DNA of 64,000 bases from an uncultured Bacteroidales bacterium (GTDB taxonomy: Bacteria; Bacteroidota; Bacteroidia; Bacteroidales; F082): contig ONFO01000004.1 of the NCBI GenBank assembly GCA_900317155.1, forward strand, positions 114,046 through 178,045, read 5' to 3'. The notes below the pieces were generated by a model. That model was not told the origin of the DNA, ran no database searches, and saw only the letters and a program-made list of their open reading frames with translations. Position numbers and translations under genes: made by a program. Below are positions 34,310 through 43,103 of this stretch, in pieces (within the stretch, counting starts at the first letter, position 1; every line of letters starts with the position of its first letter).

Positions 34310-35965
34310 ATGCTCAAGCAACTGCACATCAGTAATTACGCCCTGATTGACGAACTGAGTGTCGGTTTTGAGACAGGTTTCAATGTCATTACCGGCGAAA
34401 CCGGCGCGGGCAAGTCCATCTTGCTCGGCGCCTTGGGTTTTGCCTTGGGCGACCGCGCCGACACAGGCGTGCTCTACGACAAGGACAAGAAATGCGTGGT
34501 GGAAGCCCAATTTAAGCTGGATGACGAAAACCTGAAGCCTTTGTTTGAGGAAAACGACCTCGACTTTGAAGCCGAGTGCATCTTTCGCCGTGAACTCAAC
34601 CCGCAGAAAAAAAGCCGCGCGTTCATCAACGACACCCCCGTGGCCTTACAGACCATGAAAGAGATTGGGAGCCAGCTGGTTGACATCCATTCACAGCACG
34701 ACTCCCTCCTACTCACCGATGCCGATTTCCAGCTGAAGCTGTTGGACGAAATCGCGCAAAATAGCGAGCTGCTGGCCGAATACCAAACCGAATACACCCA
34801 CTACAATGCCCTCAAGCGCAAGCTGAACGAGTTGAAGGCAATGGCGACCAAAAACACCGCCGAGAACGACTACCTGAAATTCCAGTTGGACGAACTCGAC
34901 AAAGCCGACCTGAAGGAAGGTGAATACGCCGACATCGAACAGACCCTCAGCATGATGGAGAACGCAGAGGAAATCAAGACCTTGCTCGTCACCGCCAACG
35001 GGCTGATGGACGACTCGGAGAATGCCATCTTGGGACAAGTCAATGCGCTGACCTCGACGCTGCAAAGGATGAAGCACCTGTTGCCCGACAGCGAGGAGTT
35101 GGCCGAACGCGTCGAGAACCTGAAGGTGGAGCTGAAAGACATCGCCTACGACCTGCGCCGCAAGGAAGACGAGACCCAATTCGACGAAGGGCAGCTGCAA
35201 AGTCTCCAGGAACGCTACGACCTGCTCAGCCGCCTGATGATGAAACACCGCGTTGGTGGCTTTGAAGAGCTCATTGCCTTGCGCGACAGCCTGAAAGAAA
35301 AGGTGAATGCCTTCGAAAACATCGACGAGGCCATCGCCCAAGCCGAAAAAGAGCTGAAAACCTGCGAAAAACAACTATCGAGGCTTGCCAAGGCGCTGCA
35401 TGACAAACGTTGCCAAGCTGCAGTAGCATTTGGCGAGAAAGTCATGGTATTGGTACGGCAGTTGGCCATGCCCTTTGCCCAGTTCCAAGTCAGCGTGGAA
35501 AGCCAAGCCAACTTTGGCAGCAAGGGCAGTGACGAAATCCGTTTCCTCTTCTCCGCCAACAAAGGCATTGCCCCCGACGACATCCGTCGAGTGGCCTCGG
35601 GCGGCGAGCTTTCCCGCCTGATGCTCTCCATCAAGAGTGCCGTTTCGGATTACAACTACATCCCCACCCTCATCTTCGACGAAATCGACACGGGCGTTTC
35701 GGGCGAAGTGGCTGCCAAAATCGGAGGCATCATGCGACAGATGGGCAACGCGTTGCAACTCATCTCCATCACCCACCTTCCCCAGGTGGCCAGCCAGGCC
35801 GAGCACCATTACTTCATCTACAAAGACAACGAAGGCGAACGCACGCAGTCGCACATTCGCCTGTTGAATTCCGATGAACGCATCCAGGAAATCGCCAAGA
35901 TGCTCAGCAACGACCGCATAACGCCAGAGGCCTTGCGGGCTGCGGAAGTGCTGTTAGGAAAATAA
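34310..35965 (+). CDS. recN: DNA repair protein RecN (SMC-like ATPase)
   Basis: RecN is an SMC-like ATPase that holds DNA ends during double-strand break repair. The 551-residue protein has Walker A GETGAGKSILLGAL near residue 25-38, a central coiled-coil part (about 155-370, for example YTHYNALKRKLNELKAMATKN and FENIDEAIAQAEKELKTCEKQLSRLAKAL), and the signature VASGGELSRLMLSIKS. Walker B is IFDEIDTGVSGEVA, and the D-loop/H region is SITHLPQVASQAE. All ATPase motifs are intact. It ends head-to-head against the C10 protease gene on the other strand, with stops adjacent. Confidence 0.95.
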   Translation: MLKQLHISNYALIDELSVGFETGFNVITGETGAGKSILLGALGFALGDRADTGVLYDKDKKCVVEAQFKLDDENLKPLFEENDLDFEAECIFRRELNPQKKSRAFINDTPVALQTMKEIGSQLVDIHSQHDSLLLTDADFQLKLLDEIAQNSELLAEYQTEYTHYNALKRKLNELKAMATKNTAENDYLKFQLDELDKADLKEGEYADIEQTLSMMENAEEIKTLLVTANGLMDDSENAILGQVNALTSTLQRMKHLLPDSEELAERVENLKVELKDIAYDLRRKEDETQFDEGQLQSLQERYDLLSRLMMKHRVGGFEELIALRDSLKEKVNAFENIDEAIAQAEKELKTCEKQLSRLAKALHDKRCQAAVAFGEKVMVLVRQLAMPFAQFQVSVESQANFGSKGSDEIRFLFSANKGIAPDDIRRVASGGELSRLMLSIKSAVSDYNYIPTLIFDEIDTGVSGEVAAKIGGIMRQMGNALQLISITHLPQVASQAEHHYFIYKDNEGERTQSHIRLLNSDERIQEIAKMLSNDRITPEALRAAEVLLGK

Positions 35966-38251
35966 TCAATTCCGCTTCAAAAGCTTCACCGTAGTTACGG
36001 AATTATTTTCATCCACAATACGGATGAAATACAAGCCCTGTGGCCAAGTTGCCACTTCGACTGTATTGTTCGCTCCTTGATACACCATTTGTCCCAAGAC
36101 ATCAAATGCCTTGACTTCCTTGATTTTGCCTTCGATAGTGAATCGATCCGAGGCAGGATTAGGATAAAGCATCGAATGGGAGGTGCTTTCCGAAACCGAT
36201 GTCACTTCGACCGTTACCGATGAAGGATCCGATTCACAATACTCGTTTGGACGCTCGTAAGTCACAAGCACGATATATTCCGTAGCACCGATCTCATTAG
36301 AGGCATCAAAATACGACCTCTGTGATGGATCTTCAATTTCAGCAATCACGGAAGGAGCATCATTCTCCTTTCTCAGTATTAAATAACTCTGGAACTCATC
36401 GGTTCGGCCTTCCCAATCCCAAGTCAACAGAGCACCAAATTCATCACTGCCATTCCACTGGTAAGTACCATTCAAATTAGAAACAGGCGGACAACCCATC
36501 GTACAATTAATCTCGTATTCGGTAATAACACCTACCTCGGGATAGCCATTTGAGGCCGCAATCAAGTTGTCGTCCCAGTCGTAAATCTCGTATGACACTT
36601 CAGAAAGGCTGCCATGCGAATAGCAAGTGTTGTCGTAGGTCCAAAAGAAAGTAGCGGTCTGGTATTTCGGCACGGGCACAACCAGCGAGGCAGAACCTCC
36701 ATCCCACAAACCAACTCGCTGCGAGACCTTGCCATCCTCGTCAAGCACAGCGATGAATGACATGTCCCAGCCGTTACCACCCGTATCGGCCAACTCAAAG
36801 CGCAAGTCACAATTGGTGCCCACCAACACGGTGTCGCGAGCCACCTTGCTCATTCCAGCAGCGTTCACTGAATACACCGTATAATAATAGGTGCCATACT
36901 CAAGGTCATAATCATCAAAATAAACCGCCTCGTCTGTCACATCGGTCATCATCTCAACCACTTCACCATCGCGCATGATGACAATTGTATCAATCTTCGA
37001 AAGAGCAGTCCCATTACGAGTTTCATAGACGGGATTGAAGGTCAGTTCCACCTCTCCATGATCGAAAACGGCACGAGCCTCTATGTTTTCAACAGCCATG
37101 GGCGCATCATAATACTCATCAACAGGATGAATATTAAAGACGGCATTGTGATACCATGGAAAGGAATAAAATGTCAAATAAAAACCATCAATGGTGTAAT
37201 AGCCGTTATCAAAACCGGCCCAACCCCAGTTGAGGTGGAACATATAGAAATCGTCATAGCCATCAAGCACATAGGCGTGACCTCCCGCATCCCCTTGTGA
37301 AGCATAATAGAGGGGCATTCCTGCATCTAAGTTATCGACCAGATCTTCTTCCCATTGGAATGAGTCATACTGATAACGGTGTTGCAAGTCAGGGCTATAC
37401 CTAAAATACTCTTGCATGCTCGGACCCACATTCTCCGAGTAGGCACCACTGGCATTGGCACCATAGCCCATGTCGACACTCACGCCAGCATGGTATTCCA
37501 ACAAAGCCGTGGCATCCACTTCCGACTGCGGGCTGGCAAAGTCGAGGAAGTCGGGCATCAGCTCAAAGCGGTAGGTTGCCTCACCGAAATTGGCTTCCTG
37601 CCAGCCATAGTTGCCGTAATTGCTGTTGGCATTATAGCCATGACTGCCCTGACCGTGACGCGGCCATTCCCAATAACGCATGATTTGGCTCATCGTATTG
37701 GCCACACAGCCCGATTTGCAATGTCCACTGTAGACTGAATTGGGGTCTTCGGGAGCCATGTTGTTGTAAAGGTCGGTCTGGTTCCAGATGGAAGACAAAA
37801 GCGGCTCTACACTGCGATTGGCTCTCCGACTGCTCAACTTACCGGTTTCGGCAAGGCTGTTCCAGTCGGCAACGGCCTGTTCGGTACGTTCGTCATTGTT
37901 GGCGAACATCTGGCTGAAGCCTGCCTTGTAGTTATCGAAGAAAGTCATCAGACCGTCGGGGAGTTGGGCGGTAAAATTGCTTTCGGTGGAATAGCCCAAG
38001 ATGGGTTTGGCGCGGTCGTCGGCACTGACGATGACGAAGCCCTTCGGCTGGACCCCGAAGACATAGAAGGCCGCCTGGCCATTGTCGGCGCAGGCCGTGT
38101 AAACCAAATCAGCTTGTGCCGACCTGATTGCAGTGTTGGTGTTCATAAACTTGATGCCCAGTGACTTGGCTGTAGCGACATCAACTGGTTTGGCTTGAAG
38201 TCCGCTGAAAAACAGCGTGACCATCAGAAAGAATACAAATGTACGTTTCAT
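35966..38251 (-). CDS. Secreted C10-family (streptopain-like) cysteine protease with type IX sorting domain
   Basis: A 761-residue exported protease. Order: signal peptide (RTFVFFLMVTLFFSGLQAK), a propeptide of about 130 residues (GFVIVSADDRAKPILGYS is the typical inhibitory prodomain), then the C10 catalytic domain. Catalytic C182 lies in KSGCVANTMSQIMRYWEWP and H325 in AGGHAYVLDGYD, followed by HLNWGWAGFDNGYY. Fibronectin-like and other beta domains follow, then a type IX sorting domain (MLYPNPASDRFTIEG...GLYFIRI) ending in lysine-rich LKRN. It resembles gingipain-associated periodontain/streptopain relatives and should degrade extracellular proteins. Confidence 0.9.
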   Translation of the reverse strand: MKRTFVFFLMVTLFFSGLQAKPVDVATAKSLGIKFMNTNTAIRSAQADLVYTACADNGQAAFYVFGVQPKGFVIVSADDRAKPILGYSTESNFTAQLPDGLMTFFDNYKAGFSQMFANNDERTEQAVADWNSLAETGKLSSRRANRSVEPLLSSIWNQTDLYNNMAPEDPNSVYSGHCKSGCVANTMSQIMRYWEWPRHGQGSHGYNANSNYGNYGWQEANFGEATYRFELMPDFLDFASPQSEVDATALLEYHAGVSVDMGYGANASGAYSENVGPSMQEYFRYSPDLQHRYQYDSFQWEEDLVDNLDAGMPLYYASQGDAGGHAYVLDGYDDFYMFHLNWGWAGFDNGYYTIDGFYLTFYSFPWYHNAVFNIHPVDEYYDAPMAVENIEARAVFDHGEVELTFNPVYETRNGTALSKIDTIVIMRDGEVVEMMTDVTDEAVYFDDYDLEYGTYYYTVYSVNAAGMSKVARDTVLVGTNCDLRFELADTGGNGWDMSFIAVLDEDGKVSQRVGLWDGGSASLVVPVPKYQTATFFWTYDNTCYSHGSLSEVSYEIYDWDDNLIAASNGYPEVGVITEYEINCTMGCPPVSNLNGTYQWNGSDEFGALLTWDWEGRTDEFQSYLILRKENDAPSVIAEIEDPSQRSYFDASNEIGATEYIVLVTYERPNEYCESDPSSVTVEVTSVSESTSHSMLYPNPASDRFTIEGKIKEVKAFDVLGQMVYQGANNTVEVATWPQGLYFIRIVDENNSVTTVKLLKRN

Positions 38252-38275
38252 GAGACTAGATTTTTTGTTATTAGG

Positions 38276-38644
38276 TTAATTATCAGTATTTTGTACCAAA
38301 ACAAAAGTGTTATTGTCGTTTTCCTTTGGCACATATCCTTGGTTATAAACGAAGTGATAGACGGCACCGGCCTTGGTCGTGTAAGTACTCGTAAAGTACT
38401 TGAAGTCAAAGCCTTTTTCGTTCAGTTGTTGGCGGGTGGCGAAGCCCTTCCCACTCGGATTCAGCTCCATCAAGATATTATGGTTGCGAGCCAAGATGCC
38501 ATTGATTTTTCGAATCACGTTGACTTGCTTGTGGGTCTTCTCGTAGTTATAGCTGTTGCGGCACGAGTCGCAGCAAAATTTCTTGTCGAGGCGACCGATG
38601 AGAGGCTCACCGCAGTAGAGGCATTTTCTTTTTTCTTCTTCCAT
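38276..38644 (-). CDS. Small zinc-ribbon protein of unknown function
   Basis: A 122-residue protein. The N terminus KRKCLYCGEPLIGRLDKKFCCDSCRNSYNY has two cysteine pairs (CxxC and CxxxC/CCxxC) for one zinc ion. The rest is FKYFTSTYTTKAGAVYHFVYNQGYV with no catalytic motif. Similar small proteins occur across Bacteroidetes and carry no known function; nucleic-acid or protein binding is possible. It stands between the C10 protease and the DUF4159 gene, all on the minus strand, with about 25-30 nt spacing. Confidence 0.65.
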   Translation of the reverse strand: MEEEKRKCLYCGEPLIGRLDKKFCCDSCRNSYNYEKTHKQVNVIRKINGILARNHNILMELNPSGKGFATRQQLNEKGFDFKYFTSTYTTKAGAVYHFVYNQGYVPKENDNNTFVLVQNTDN

Positions 38645-38676
38645 TTTGTCAGTTGTTCAGTTATTAGTTATTCAGA

Positions 38677-39324
38677 TTATTTAGTAAAAACATACCGCAA
38701 GATATTCGCACCCATCTTAAGGGCTTTCTCGCGCGTCTCTTGCGAGTCGTGGTGCACGCGTTGGTCTTCCCAGCCATCGCCGAGGTCGCATTCGTAGGTA
38801 AAGATACAAACAATTCTACCTTCGTAAATCAAAGCGAAGAGTTGAGGCGGCTTGTTGTCATGTTCATGGATCTTCGGCAAGCCATTCGGGAAGGCATATG
38901 GCTTTTGGAATATCTCATGCGTGTAAGGTAGCTCCACGAAGTCCAATTCGGGGAACACCTTTTTCATCTGAGGCTCGATGTATTGGCGGATGCCGTAGTT
39001 GTCGTCGATGTGCAGGAAACCACCTGCCAGCATGTAGTTGCGCAGGTTTTGCGCCTCGGCGGCATCGAAGACCACGTTGCCGTGACCTGTCATGTAGACG
39101 TAAGGATAGTTGAACAAGTCAGGCGATGACGGATCTACCGTCGGCACATTCGGGTTGATGTCGGTACCTATCTCTTGGTTGCAGAAACGCACCAAGTTGG
39201 GCAGCGAGGTCGGGTTGCCGTACCAGTCCCCTCCCCCACGGTATTTCAGCAAGGCGATGTTGAGTTGCTGGGCCGAGGCAACGAACGAGAAGGACAGCAA
39301 TATGGCAATCAATAGTTTCTTCAT
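38677..39324 (-). CDS. DUF4159 exported protein
   Basis: A 215-residue exported protein with signal peptide KKLLIAILLSFSFVASAQ. The mature part has LLKYRGGGDWYGNPTSLPNLVRFCNQEIGT, YVYMTGHGNVVFDAAEAQNLRNYMLAGGFLHIDDNYG (a glutamine-amidotransferase-like fold, catalytic residues not evident) and DGWEDQRVHHDSQETREKALKMGANIL. This matches DUF4159, a Bacteroidetes family often located near envelope genes. The start overlaps the end of rsmE by 4 nt. Function unknown; periplasmic location is inferred from the signal. Confidence 0.85.
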   Translation of the reverse strand: MKKLLIAILLSFSFVASAQQLNIALLKYRGGGDWYGNPTSLPNLVRFCNQEIGTDINPNVPTVDPSSPDLFNYPYVYMTGHGNVVFDAAEAQNLRNYMLAGGFLHIDDNYGIRQYIEPQMKKVFPELDFVELPYTHEIFQKPYAFPNGLPKIHEHDNKPPQLFALIYEGRIVCIFTYECDLGDGWEDQRVHHDSQETREKALKMGANILRYVFTK

Positions 39325-40112
39325 TTCAGCGGATTTCTTTTATCAAGAATTTCAGAATTAGAGAAGTTCCTTTTTGAATTAGAGGCAAAATTGCTGGCAA
39401 TTTTACCCTTCATTTGGTTGATGAGTTGGATGGTATGGCAAGCTACGATGGCTGCCGTTTCGGTACGCAGACGTGCCTCGCCCAAACTGCACGGAACGAA
39501 GCCGTTCTCCTTGGCCAAGGCCACTTCCTCAGGGCTGAAATCACCTTCGGGGCCTATGAGCACTAAGACGTTTTCACCTTTATTATATTGGTCGCAGAGA
39601 CAGTCTTTCACATCGTCGTCAATCCAGGCGATGAACTTCTGGCCATCGAAAGGTTGCTTCACCAGTTTGTCGAACGACACCAAGTCCTCCACCTTCGGCA
39701 GCCTTGACTTGATGCTCTGCTTCATGGCCGCCACCATCACCTTCTGGAAACGCTCCACATTGGCAGCACGACGTTCGGAATGATACGAGGTGAACAACCT
39801 CACCTTGTCGATACCGATTTCCGTGGCCTTCTCCAGGAACCACTCCGTGCGCTCGTTGAGTTTGGTCGGCGCGATGGCGATTTCGAGCTTGAAGCCCCAA
39901 TGGTCATACCCTTTGTGCTGGTTCGTCAGGTTGACAGTAGCCCGCTTGGGCATGGCCTCCACCAACACGGCATCGAAGAGATAACCTTCACCATTGGTGA
40001 CGCAGAATCGCTCGCCCTCGGTCATGCGCAGCACCTTGACGCAGTGCTTCGACTCGTCCTCGGGCAAGGTCGTCAGGCCTTCAGTGGCATTGGGTATGTA
40101 GAAAACATTCAA
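39321..40112 (-). CDS. rsmE: 16S rRNA (uracil1498-N3)-methyltransferase
   Basis: RsmE methylates U1498 in helix 44 of 16S rRNA. The 263-residue SPOUT protein starts MNVFYIPNATEGLTTLPEDESKHCVKVLRMTEGE with the PUA-like N-terminal domain. The knotted methyltransferase domain has LEIAIAPTKLNERTEWFLEKATEIGI, VLVLIGPEGDFSPEEVALAKENGF and SLGEARLRTETAAIVACHTI, all RsmE signatures. The C-terminal tail (KIASNFASNSKRNFSNSEILDKRNPLK) extends beyond the usual end and overlaps the DUF4159 start. Confidence 0.93.
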   Translation of the reverse strand: MNVFYIPNATEGLTTLPEDESKHCVKVLRMTEGERFCVTNGEGYLFDAVLVEAMPKRATVNLTNQHKGYDHWGFKLEIAIAPTKLNERTEWFLEKATEIGIDKVRLFTSYHSERRAANVERFQKVMVAAMKQSIKSRLPKVEDLVSFDKLVKQPFDGQKFIAWIDDDVKDCLCDQYNKGENVLVLIGPEGDFSPEEVALAKENGFVPCSLGEARLRTETAAIVACHTIQLINQMKGKIASNFASNSKRNFSNSEILDKRNPLK

Positions 40113-40198
40113 GGATTCAAAGATTTAAAATTTAAGATTTAAAGATTAAAAGATTCGGGGGCTTGCGCAATTTTGAATTTTGAATATTAAATTTTGAA
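40113..40198. repeat. AT-rich intergenic spacer with ATTTAAA/AATTTTGAATT units
   Basis: The spacer between rsmE and argS is made of GATTTAAAATTTAAGATTTAAAGATT units on one side and AATTTTGAATTTTGAATATTAAATTTTGAATT units on the other, around a GC-rich core GGGGGCTTGCGC. Very similar units flank the four-helix-bundle gene at 44055-44462, suggesting a shared element family, here without a gene. Confidence 0.5.
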
Positions 40199-42010
40199 TT
40201 ACATCCTATTCGGCATACCAATACCCAGCAATTCAGAGGCATTGCGCAGCAAGGCGGCCACCATGTCGCACACCTGCAGGCGGAACATACGGCGGTCGGC
40301 ATCGGGTTCCTTCAGAATGCTGCACTCTTGGTAGAACTGGTTGAATTCCTTGGCGAGGTCGAAGATGAAGTTGGCAATCATCGCGGGGCTGCGGTTCTCG
40401 GCGGCTTGGTTCAAAACCATCGGCCAACCATACATCATCACGATGATTTCCTTCTCCTTGGGCTGCAAGTCGCTGACCTTCACCTCGCTTTCGAGCTTGA
40501 TGCCTTGTTCCTCAGCCTTGCGCAGCACTGAGCAGATACGCGCATGGGTGTATTGCACAAACGGTCCCGTATTGCCGTTGAAGTCGATGGACTCGGCAGG
40601 GTTGAAGAGCATGGTCTTCTTCGGGTCGACCTTGAGGATGAAATACTTCAAGGCACCCAAGCCGATGGTGTGATAGAGTTTGTCAGCTTCTTCTGGAGAG
40701 AGGTCCTTGGCCTTGCCGAGTTCGTCGGAGACAGCCTTGGCCGTGGCCACCATCTCGTCCATAAGGTCGTCGGCATCGACCACGGTGCCCTCACGCGACT
40801 TCATCTTACCGTTAGGCAGCTCGACCATGCCATAGGAAAGGTGTTCAATGTCATTGCCCCACTCGCGACCGAGGCGCACCAACACGCGCTTCAGCACGTC
40901 GAAGTGGTAGATTTGCTCGTTACCCACCACATAAATCAGTTTCTCGGGGTCGTATTCGTTGACACGCAGTTGGGCGGTACCAAGGTCTTGGGTCATATAG
41001 ACCGAGGTGCCGTCGCGACGGAGCAGGAGTTTTTCGTCCAAACCCTCATCGCGGAGGTCGCACCACACGGAGTTATCGTCACGACGATAGAGGACGCCTT
41101 TTTCAAGTCCTTCCTGCACCAAAGCCTTACCCAAAAGATAAGTTTGTGATTCATAGTAGATTTTCTCGAAGGACACACCCATGCGCTTGTAGGTCACATC
41201 GAAGCCATCGTACACCCATTGGTTCATCGTCTCCCATAGGTGACGCACCTCGGGGTCGTTGGCTTCCCATTTCACCAGCATCTCGCGGGCTTCCTGCATC
41301 AGCGTGGACTCGGCTTCGGCCTTGGCCTTGGCTTCTTCCTTGGCTTTTTCGTCCAAGGTGTCATAATTGGCAGGAAGCAAGGATTTTACCTCTTCCTTAA
41401 ACTTCTTGTCGAACAACACATAGAAGTCGCCGATGAGGTGGTCGCCCTTCTTACCCGTCGACTCTGGCGTGCAGCCGTTGCCCCATTTCAGCCAGGCCAA
41501 CATGCTCTTGCAGATGTGGATGCCACGGTCATTGACCAGGTTGACGCGCACCACCTTCTTGCCGTTGGCTTTCATGATTTCCGATACGCTCCAACCGAGG
41601 AGGTTGTTACGGATATGACCCAAATGCAGTGGCTTGTTCGTGTTGGGCGAGGAATACTCGATGACCACGTTCTTGCCTGAAACAGGTTTGCGGCCAAACT
41701 CACGGTTCTCGTGGTTTGCCTTGAAGAAATCCATCCAAAACTTATCGGAAATCAAGAGGTTAAGGAATCCCTTCACCACGTTGAACTTGGCGATCATGTC
41801 TGACTCCTTGATCATCTCGGCGCCCATCTCGTTGGCCAGCTGCTCAGGATTGCGCCCTGCCAGCTTCCCGAAGGGGAACACCACGATGGTCATGTCGCCC
41901 TCAAACTCGGGGCGCGTCTTTTGGAAATTCACCTGCTGAACAGGCGGTTCCTGTCCGTATAAAGCTTTGAATGACTTTATGAATAAATCTCTTAGTACTT
42001 GTTCTAACAT
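40199..42010 (-). CDS. argS: Arginyl-tRNA synthetase
   Basis: A 603-residue class I synthetase that charges tRNA-Arg. The N-terminal Add1-type domain precedes the HIGH motif, here HLGH (residues 129-132) in SSPNTNKPLHLGHIRNN. The KMSKS equivalent is KMKSREGT. DLGTAQLRVNEYDPEKLIYVVGNEQIYHFDVLKRVL is the typical ArgS segment, and the DALR anticodon-binding domain ends with NRM. Length is normal for the family. A -7 element lies 24 nt before the start, divergent from the kinase gene. Confidence 0.95.
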   Translation of the reverse strand: MLEQVLRDLFIKSFKALYGQEPPVQQVNFQKTRPEFEGDMTIVVFPFGKLAGRNPEQLANEMGAEMIKESDMIAKFNVVKGFLNLLISDKFWMDFFKANHENREFGRKPVSGKNVVIEYSSPNTNKPLHLGHIRNNLLGWSVSEIMKANGKKVVRVNLVNDRGIHICKSMLAWLKWGNGCTPESTGKKGDHLIGDFYVLFDKKFKEEVKSLLPANYDTLDEKAKEEAKAKAEAESTLMQEAREMLVKWEANDPEVRHLWETMNQWVYDGFDVTYKRMGVSFEKIYYESQTYLLGKALVQEGLEKGVLYRRDDNSVWCDLRDEGLDEKLLLRRDGTSVYMTQDLGTAQLRVNEYDPEKLIYVVGNEQIYHFDVLKRVLVRLGREWGNDIEHLSYGMVELPNGKMKSREGTVVDADDLMDEMVATAKAVSDELGKAKDLSPEEADKLYHTIGLGALKYFILKVDPKKTMLFNPAESIDFNGNTGPFVQYTHARICSVLRKAEEQGIKLESEVKVSDLQPKEKEIIVMMYGWPMVLNQAAENRSPAMIANFIFDLAKEFNQFYQECSILKEPDADRRMFRLQVCDMVAALLRNASELLGIGMPNRM

Positions 42011-42034
42011 AACCTAATATTTTACATTGGTGCA

Positions 42035-42042
42035 AAAGTAGT
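42035..42042 (-). promoter_or_regulatory. -7 promoter element for argS
   Basis: The minus strand reads TACTTTTG at 42042-42035, 24 nt before the argS ATG. Confidence 0.65.
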
Positions 42043-42123
42043 AAATAAGCCCCAAATGTGTAACAAAAATCAAGGAAAAATTGCGACTTAAAACGCATTC
42101 TTGCTCCATAAGCAAATATTTTG

Positions 42124-42131
42124 TAATTTTG
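42124..42131 (+). promoter_or_regulatory. -7 promoter element for the cytidylate-kinase-like gene
   Basis: TAATTTTG ends 19 nt before the ATG at 42151, divergent from the argS promoter. Confidence 0.65.
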
Positions 42132-42150
42132 CCACCTCAATAGAAACATC

Positions 42151-42801
42151 ATGGAAAATCCGAAATTCGTTATCGCCATCAACCGCGAGTTCGGCTCGGG
42201 TGGCAGAGAGATTGCCTACAAACTCGGCGAGCTGCTTAATGTCAATGTATACGACAAGGCCATTCTTGACACCTTAACCAACAAGTTCAACCTGACCGTT
42301 GAGGAAATGCAGCGCATCAAAGCTGCCAAACCTAACTGGTGGAATGAGTTCTGCCGGTTCTATCAACAGTTCGGTGCAGCTGGGCGGGGTGGATACACAC
42401 CGGAAGAAGACCGTGAGGTGACCTCGCAGCAGATCTACCTTGCCGAGGCGCAAATTCTTCGTGACCTGGCCTCGCAGGAATCATGCGTCATCATCGGGCG
42501 CTCCGGATTCCATATCTTCAGAAACCATCCTTATGCCATGAGAATCTTCTTCATCGCCGACAGGAAAGCCCGTGTGAAACGCGTCATGGAAAAGTTTGCC
42601 TTGGACGAAGACGCTGCCAGCATGCGCATCGATAAAATCGACGAGGCTCGCGACACCTACACGCAGACTGTCGCAGGCGTGTCGCGTTACGATGCCCGCA
42701 ACTACGACTTCGTATTCAACGTCACCCAGTTCCCCACCGACCTCGTGGCGCAGTTTCTCGCCGACAACATCAGGAAGAAGTATCCGTTCATAGTGAAATG
42801 A
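42151..42801 (+). CDS. Cytidylate kinase-like family protein
   Basis: A 216-residue P-loop kinase: FVIAINREFGSGGREIAYKLGELLNVNVYDKAIL carries the 'GSGG' version of Walker A typical of the Cytidylate_kin2 family. CVIIGRSGFHIFRNHP and MRIFFIADRKARVKRVMEKFALDEDAA follow, corresponding to the LID and acceptor regions of nucleotide kinases. DARNYDFVFNVTQF near the end is a family signature. The true substrate of this family is unsettled; it is not the main Cmk. It precedes the pyr region, which is suggestive for pyrimidine metabolism but may be coincidence. Confidence 0.82.
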   Translation: MENPKFVIAINREFGSGGREIAYKLGELLNVNVYDKAILDTLTNKFNLTVEEMQRIKAAKPNWWNEFCRFYQQFGAAGRGGYTPEEDREVTSQQIYLAEAQILRDLASQESCVIIGRSGFHIFRNHPYAMRIFFIADRKARVKRVMEKFALDEDAASMRIDKIDEARDTYTQTVAGVSRYDARNYDFVFNVTQFPTDLVAQFLADNIRKKYPFIVK

Positions 42802-42940
42802 GCTAAAATCGACCGAAATCGAAGATATACCGATAATTCCATTGTCTTTGACTATTTGAAAGCCCCGTTATGAAAGAAAATGTAATTCATTTTTTATTTC
42901 TTTTTTCATCATAAACTCACCATCAAACCGAAAACTTTCC

Positions 42941-42948
42941 TATCTTTG
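42941..42948 (+). promoter_or_regulatory. -7 promoter element of the pyrB leader
   Basis: TATCTTTG followed by CAGTCCG and an ATG 7 nt later (42956), the same layout as bamD. Everything needed for attenuation lies between this element and pyrB. Confidence 0.65.
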
Positions 42949-42955
42949 CAGTCCG

Positions 42956-43099
42956 ATGAGATACTTAAACAAGCCATCGGAAAAGATTATCACCACGGAA
43001 TCAACGGGTTCCACAAAATTGAATTTCCTACTTTTTCATATTGACGGTCACATTGTCGACCGTCTTTTTTTTGCCAATATCAACAAACTAAATCGATAA
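42956..43099 (+). CDS. Putative pyr leader peptide (47 codons)
   Basis: A reading frame starting 7 nt after the -7 element runs through a pause-type hairpin, a T-rich stretch (LNFLLFHI codons) and the terminator hairpin. It stops with TAA at 43097-43099, 4 nt before the pyrB ATG. The peptide ([17 protein letters not shown]... to NKLNR) has no recognisable function, as expected for a leader whose translation, not its product, matters. The E. coli pyrL leader peptide is 44 residues and likewise reads through the attenuator. The reading frame is seen; translation is inferred. Confidence 0.55.
   Translation: MRYLNKPSEKIITTESTGSTKLNFLLFHIDGHIVDRLFFANINKLNR
42997..43012 (+). promoter_or_regulatory. 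Pause-type hairpin in the pyrB leader
   Basis: GGAATC-AACG-GGTTCC forms a 6-bp stem (one G-T) with a 4-nt loop. It is followed by a T-rich stretch (43013-43042) in which RNA polymerase could pause when UTP is scarce. Confidence 0.55.
43043..43072 (+). terminator. Attenuator terminator before pyrB
   Basis: GACGGTC (43043-43049) and GACCGTC (43058-43064) form a perfect 7-bp stem with an 8-nt loop, followed by eight T. It lies downstream of the promoter and 31 nt before the pyrB start, so read-through is required for expression from that promoter. Confidence 0.88.
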
Positions 43100-43103
43100 G
43101 CCT

